A model generated the notes under the pieces. That model saw only the letters and a list, made by a program, of their open reading frames with translations, did not search any database and was not told where the DNA came from. A stretch of 7,337 nucleotides of DNA from Acidobacteriota bacterium (GTDB lineage: Bacteria; Acidobacteriota; Thermoanaerobaculia; Thermoanaerobaculales; Thermoanaerobaculaceae). Below, one piece after another: positions 4,015-7,337 of the stretch. The stretch spans positions 1 to 7,337 of the forward strand of contig DAIDOU010000172.1 in assembly GCA_027458945.1 (NCBI GenBank). The letters run 5' to 3'. Made by a program: the position numbers and the translations under genes. The stretch's first letter is position 1, and each line of letters begins with the position of its first letter.

Positions 4015-6567
4015 ATGTTCCTACCGGGCGCCATCGCGATGTGGGTGGCCTTTGCAGCCCTCGTCGCGTCGACGATCTTCTACGTTCGCAGCGTGCGAGG
4101 CCACGAGGGGGCACGCGCGTGGGCACGCCAGTTGTACGGCCTCGCGACCATCGCGGTCCTGATGGCGGGCGGCGTGCTCGTCTATCTGATCCTGACCCAT
4201 GACTTCCGCGTGCACTACGTCTTCTCCTACTCGGACCTCTCGCTCTCCAAGGCGTACCTGATCTCGAGCCTGTGGGCCGGGCAGGAGGGCAGCTTCCTGC
4301 TCTGGCTGATGTGGGGGATGGTCCTCGGGCTGCCGTTGATCCGCTACGCCCGGCACTACGAAGAGCGCACGATGGTGGTCTACAACGTGGCGCAGCTCTC
4401 GCTCGTGCTCATCCTCCTCAAGCAGTCGCCGTTCCGCTTCATCTCCGACCTCCCGCCGGGACAGGCCCCGTTCGACGGGCAGGGCCTCAACCCGCTGCTG
4501 CAGAACCCGTGGATGACGATCCACCCGCCGATCATGTTCCTCGGCTACGCGGCCACCGCGGTGCCGTTCGCCCTCGCGGTCGCGGCGCTGTGGGGGCGGC
4601 GCTACGACGAGTGGGTCAAGGCGGCGCTACCGTGGGCGCTGGTGACGGTGGTCACGCTCGGGTGCGCGATTTTGCTCGGCGGCTACTGGGCGTACGTGAC
4701 GCTCGGCTGGGGCGGCTACTGGGGGTGGGACCCGGTCGAGAACGCGTCGCTCGTCCCGTGGCTCGCGTCCTCCGCGCTGGTGCACGGCATGCTCCTGCAG
4801 CGGGCGCGAGGGCGGTTCCGCAAACTGAACTTCTCGCTCGCGATCCTGGCGTTCGTCCTCGTCGTCTACGGGACGTTCCTGACCCGCTCCGGCGTGCTCG
4901 CCGACTTTTCCGTGCACTCGTTCGTGGACCTCGGCATCACCGGCTGGCTGGTCGCCAACCTGGCCGGCGCGCTCCTCATCGGTTTCGGCGCCCTGGCGTG
5001 GCGCTGGCGCGAGATCCCGAGCGAGGCGGGCGACGAGCCGTTCCTGTCGCGCACCGTGTTCTTCGTGCTCGCGATCGCCACGCTGCTCGGCACCGCCGGC
5101 ATGGTGCTGTTCGGCACATCGACGCCGCTCCTGACACGGCTGATGACCAAGCCGTCGCAGGTCGGGCCGGCGTTCTACAACCGCGTCACGCTGCCGATCG
5201 GGATCGTGCTCGCGGCGTTGCTCGCGACGGTGCCGTTCCTGCAGTGGAAGGGAACCTCCAAGGAGTTCCGCCGCCGCTCGCTGCTCGGCGCCGCGCTCGC
5301 CGCGGTCGCCACCGGAGTGGCCGTCGCGGTCGGGGCGCACGGGATCCTCTACGTCATCTTCCTGCTGCTCGCCGTGTTCGCCTTCTTCAGCAACATGCTC
5401 AAGACCTGGGACGAGGCGAGGCAGGGCAAGCTGCGCTCGGCCGGAGGCTACCTCGCCCACGTCGGCCTCGGCATGATGCTGGCCGGGATCGTGGTGTCCT
5501 CCGCCTACGACCGCTCGGAGAAGGTCGTGCTGCCGCTCGGGCAGGCCAAGCAGGTGATGGGGTACACGCTGACGTTCAAAGGCGTCGACCGGCCCGCGCC
5601 GCCCGCGCACGACGCGATGCTGGTCGAGGTCAAGGAGCGCAGCGGGCGCACCTACGTCGCCCGCCCGCACCTCTTCCGCAACGAGAAGTCGAACCAGCTC
5701 GTCGCCAACCCGGACGTCCACGTGCAGCTGACCCACGACGTCTACGTTTCGCCGATCGAGTTCGATCCCGGACGGCCGCCCGAGAACGGCGACACGCTCG
5801 ACCTCGGCAAGGGCGCGACCGGCCACGCCGGGCCGCTCGCGATCACGTTCGAGGGCTTTGACATGTCGGCCGCGCACGGCGAGGGACAGACGGTGGCGAT
5901 CGGCGCGCGCCTGACGGTGACGGGCGGGGCGCAAACGCAACAGCTCACGCCGTACCTGCGCAGCACCGGCGGCGGCGAGTTCCAGGCCGAGCCGGTCGCG
6001 ATCGCAGGGTTCCCCGGCGCCAGCGTGGCGCTCGGCGGCATCAACGCCAACACCGGCCACGTGCGCCTGCAGGTGACCGGGTTCGGCGGCGGCGTCGCCA
6101 AGACCGCGACGCTGCACCGCGGCGGGACCTTGATGTACAAGGGCGTCGCGATCACGTTCGACGACTTCGACCTCTCGCAGTTCGACCCCCAGGCCGGCAA
6201 GATCGACATCGGGGCGGTCCTCAAGGTGAACGCCGGCGGCAAGCAGAGCGAGATCACCCCGTTCTTCCACGGCGGTGAGACCGGCGACACGCACGCCGAC
6301 GCCGACCTTCCGGGCCTGCCCGGGGTCAAGGTGCGCGTCGGCCGCCTCAACCCCGACCAGAAGACGGCCGAGATCCAGATCCTCGACCCGACGGCGCCGC
6401 CCGACCAGGGCGAGCCGATGCGCTTCTCGATCGACCTCACGATCAAGCCGATGATCAGCCTGCTGTGGGCCGGCCTCGTGGTGTTGCTGGCGGGTGGGAT
6501 CATGGCGACGATCCGGCGCGGGGAAGAGTTCTCGGCGGCGGCCGGGCGCACCAGCGGCGGGGCCTGA
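4015..6567 (+). CDS. ccmF: CcmF haem lyase with enlarged, triplicated periplasmic domain
   Basis: The product has 850 residues, about 200 more than E. coli CcmF (647). The N-terminal 500 residues form a polytopic membrane part with the WWD domain at 225-250 (WGGYWGWDPVENASL inside it). All four expected histidines are present: His170 (IHPPIMFLGY), His257 (ALVHGML), His301 (FSVHSF) and His482 (YLAHVGLG). These correspond to the two outer haem ligands and the two b-haem ligands of the family. After about residue 500 comes an outer domain of three related modules (about 506-582, 600-688, 697-791), then a last membrane segment (813-832) and a short tail. CcmF takes haem from CcmE and ligates it to CxxCH cysteines of apocytochromes. 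The ATG at 4015 follows AGGGGGGGAG. It is the last gene of the operon; no ccmG, ccmH or ccmI follows. NrfE-type lyases are an alternative, but operon position favours CcmF. Confidence 0.95.
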   Translation: MFLPGAIAMWVAFAALVASTIFYVRSVRGHEGARAWARQLYGLATIAVLMAGGVLVYLILTHDFRVHYVFSYSDLSLSKAYLISSLWAGQEGSFLLWLMWGMVLGLPLIRYARHYEERTMVVYNVAQLSLVLILLKQSPFRFISDLPPGQAPFDGQGLNPLLQNPWMTIHPPIMFLGYAATAVPFALAVAALWGRRYDEWVKAALPWALVTVVTLGCAILLGGYWAYVTLGWGGYWGWDPVENASLVPWLASSALVHGMLLQRARGRFRKLNFSLAILAFVLVVYGTFLTRSGVLADFSVHSFVDLGITGWLVANLAGALLIGFGALAWRWREIPSEAGDEPFLSRTVFFVLAIATLLGTAGMVLFGTSTPLLTRLMTKPSQVGPAFYNRVTLPIGIVLAALLATVPFLQWKGTSKEFRRRSLLGAALAAVATGVAVAVGAHGILYVIFLLLAVFAFFSNMLKTWDEARQGKLRSAGGYLAHVGLGMMLAGIVVSSAYDRSEKVVLPLGQAKQVMGYTLTFKGVDRPAPPAHDAMLVEVKERSGRTYVARPHLFRNEKSNQLVANPDVHVQLTHDVYVSPIEFDPGRPPENGDTLDLGKGATGHAGPLAITFEGFDMSAAHGEGQTVAIGARLTVTGGAQTQQLTPYLRSTGGGEFQAEPVAIAGFPGASVALGGINANTGHVRLQVTGFGGGVAKTATLHRGGTLMYKGVAITFDDFDLSQFDPQAGKIDIGAVLKVNAGGKQSEITPFFHGGETGDTHADADLPGLPGVKVRVGRLNPDQKTAEIQILDPTAPPDQGEPMRFSIDLTIKPMISLLWAGLVVLLAGGIMATIRRGEEFSAAAGRTSGGA
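5530..6387 (+). repeat. Three diverged protein modules in the CcmF periplasmic region
   Basis: The modules cover residues about 506-582, 600-688 and 697-791. Each opens with a shared strand: YTLTFKGVD (517-525), LAITFEGFD (608-616), VAITFDDFD (711-719). Modules 2 and 3 also share an IGA turn (629-631, 732-734), TP (645-646, 748-749), GFPG / GLPG (665-668, 767-770) and GGIN / GRLN (674-677, 776-779), at a steady offset of 102-103 residues. Module 1 aligns more loosely (Pro551, Pro566-Asp-Val) and corresponds to the usual CcmF outer domain. The nucleotide sequences have diverged, so the duplication is old. Confidence 0.65.
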
Positions 6568-6591
6568 GCGGAGAGCGTGTCGAGCCGCTTC

Positions 6592-6607
6592 CCGCCGGAT
6601 GCGGCGG
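6592..6607 (+). other. GC hairpin downstream of ccmF
   Basis: CCGCCG and CGGCGG pair perfectly around the loop GATG, 24 nt after the ccmF stop. GAGC (6582-6585) and GCTC (6609-6612) can pair further out across an asymmetric internal loop. There is no T run, so it is not a standard intrinsic terminator, but it may protect the 3' end of the ccm transcript or assist factor-dependent termination. Confidence 0.5.
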
Positions 6608-6648
6608 AGCTCGGGCGCTTTCCGCGAGGGCCGTCGCTGGCACCCCAG

Positions 6649-6677
6649 TTGGGAACGGGGCATGCGGCGCGTATACT
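6649..6677 (+). promoter_or_regulatory. Sigma70-type promoter for the HEPN-like gene
   Basis: TTGGGA (6649-6654, four of six) and TATACT (6672-6677, five of six) are separated by the optimal 17 bases. This is the best promoter match in the window. Transcription is expected near 6684, giving the HEPN-like gene an 87-nt leader and separating it from the ccm operon. Confidence 0.7.
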
Positions 6678-6686
6678 GTCCGGGCA

Positions 6687-6761
6687 ATGAGCGACACGAT
6701 CGTGAGTGGATGCGACCTGCGCCGGTGGGCGCTCCCGAGCCACACGAACCCGCAAAAATAA
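6687..6761 (+). CDS. Possible 24-residue leader ORF
   Basis: An ATG three bases after the predicted transcription start opens a 24-codon ORF. It begins MSDTIVSG, contains one Cys and two adjacent Arg, ends HTNPQK, and stops with TAA nine bases before the next gene. It has no Shine-Dalgarno sequence, but the position fits near-leaderless translation, as suggested for the other two promoters here. It has no hydrophobic segment and no recognised family. It could be a leader peptide coupled to the next gene, or simply untranslated leader. Confidence 0.3.
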   Translation: MSDTIVSGCDLRRWALPSHTNPQK

Positions 6762-6770
6762 CGGACAGCG

Positions 6771-7337
6771 ATGGCCAAGATCGACACCAACCTCGACGCC
6801 TGCCAACTCTCCAGCGACCTGCTCGGCCGCCTGCGCAAGCTGGTTCGTGACTCGTTGCGCGCGACCCACGGCAAGAGGTGGGAGGACAAGGGGATCCCCA
6901 AGGAGCTTCGCGACAACCTGGCGCAGCGGCAAGCGCGCGAAGCGAGCATCACCTGGAACCTCTCCGACAGCGTCGACCTGCTCGACTTCGCCGGCTACAC
7001 CGGCCTGTACGAAATCATCGCGGCGGCCCCCGAGCTGCAGCAGCGCTTCCTGGCGCTCGCCCCGGACGCCAACGTTCTCCGCCTGCGCTTCCTCGAGCTT
7101 GACGCGATCCTGAACCGGATCGCCTATGCGCGCCCCGTCTCCGAGGCCGACCTCGGCCTGCTGGTGAGCTTCGAGGAGCGGCTCAAGCGCACCGCCAACA
7201 CCCCCGCGCCCGGCGCCGAGGCCGAAGCCGCGCCGGCAGCGCGTAGCGAAACCGCGCGTCCGGCCCCGGCGCCCGCGCTCGCACCGACCCCGGCTGCGGC
7301 ACCGCCGGCCCCGGCGCCGGCCCCGAACGAGGCCGCG
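6771..7337 (+). CDS. Swt1-type HEPN-like domain protein with Ala/Pro-rich linker, C-terminus cut by window
   Basis: There are 189 codons from the ATG to the window edge with no stop. Residues about 15-141 are predicted helical and resemble the Swt1-type HEPN domain: LRKLVRDSLR, a Trp followed by GIPKEL (37-46), LLDFAGYTGLYEII (70-83), then a helix with LDAILNRIAYARPVSEAD (110-127). In active HEPN RNases the last helix carries RNxxxH, as in R-G-P-I-A-H of E. coli-type relatives. Here the matching residues are Leu114-Asn-Arg-Ile-Ala-Tyr119, so both the Arg and the His are replaced. From about 145 the chain becomes a disordered Ala/Pro linker that leads out of the window, probably to another domain. 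A GGA lies five bases before the ATG. It has its own promoter and is probably unrelated to ccm. The family call is from remembered motifs and is moderate; role unknown. Confidence 0.5.
   Translation, partial: MAKIDTNLDACQLSSDLLGRLRKLVRDSLRATHGKRWEDKGIPKELRDNLAQRQAREASITWNLSDSVDLLDFAGYTGLYEIIAAAPELQQRFLALAPDANVLRLRFLELDAILNRIAYARPVSEADLGLLVSFEERLKRTANTPAPGAEAEAAPAARSETARPAPAPALAPTPAAAPPAPAPAPNEAA

Noticed and set aside
6638..6653. Sigma54-like promoter TGGCAC-N5-TTGGG
   Set aside because: The -24 half is perfect, but the -12 half has GG instead of the essential GC. The same bases fit a sigma70 -35 at optimal spacing from TATACT.
4627..6687. A 686-codon open frame on the minus strand, antisense to ccmF
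   Set aside because: Its translation is dominated by Arg, His, Glu, Gln and Ala with no recognisable domain or hydrophobic core. It mirrors the GC-biased third positions of ccmF, which carries clear family motifs over the same stretch.
5742..6932. A 396-codon minus-strand open frame running from ccmF into the HEPN-like gene
   Set aside because: It spans two real genes, an obvious promoter and an intergenic region, with no family signature.
7180..7337. Repetitive CCGGC/GCGCC sequence at the window end as a possible DNA repeat array
   Set aside because: The unit is irregular and follows an Ala/Pro codon pattern in the open HEPN-like gene, so it is a protein linker rather than a DNA repeat or CRISPR.

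Overview
The window comes from a very GC-rich bacterium whose third codon positions are almost all G or C. Its core is one compact cytochrome c maturation (Ccm, System I) operon, ccmA-ccmB-ccmC-ccmD-ccmE-ccmF (1485-6567, + strand). It is flanked by a divergent membrane glycosyltransferase gene (1-1423, - strand, cut by the window start) and by an independently promoted gene for a HEPN-like protein (6771-7337, + strand, cut by the window end). No ribosomal RNA or other marker gene allows firm placement. The cysteine-type CcmE, the long CcmF and the unusual CcmA suggest a non-proteobacterial or deltaproteobacterial-type lineage, perhaps Acidobacteriota or a relative; this placement is inference only.

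Region by region: 1-1423 encodes a GT-C fold (PMT/ArnT-like) integral membrane glycosyltransferase. The 61-bp divergent gap 1424-1484 holds two -10-like elements pointing outwards and, between them, a perfect 20-bp palindrome covering both -35 positions. The ccm genes follow with overlaps (ccmA/B 26 nt, ccmB/C 8 nt, ccmD/E 4 nt) or short gaps (ccmC/D 3 nt, ccmE/F 42 nt with a GC hairpin). The 203-bp gap 6568-6770 holds a hairpin, the best sigma70 promoter in the window, and a 24-codon ORF ahead of the HEPN-like gene. There is no gene-free stretch longer than 300 bases.

How the genes work together: CcmC (haem-binding His46 and His171, WWD motif) with CcmD loads haem onto CcmE. The CcmA/CcmB ATPase-permease releases haem-loaded CcmE. 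CcmF, with all four expected histidines, transfers haem to apocytochromes c outside the cytoplasmic membrane. CcmE carries CxxxY in place of HxxxY, and no ccmG, ccmH or ccmI follows ccmF here. Together these match the known System I variant with Cys-type CcmE and no CcmH.

The most unusual points are: a CcmF of 850 residues whose periplasmic domain is present as three related tandem modules; a CcmA lacking the usual Q-loop glutamine and switch histidine; the shared palindrome in the divergent promoter; an AT-rich, rare-codon patch at the end of ccmC that looks like an internal promoter; and a HEPN-like domain that has lost both RNase-motif residues. [Form note: the feature confidence values were absent from the original answer and were filled in during this rewrite, judged from the evidence wording.]
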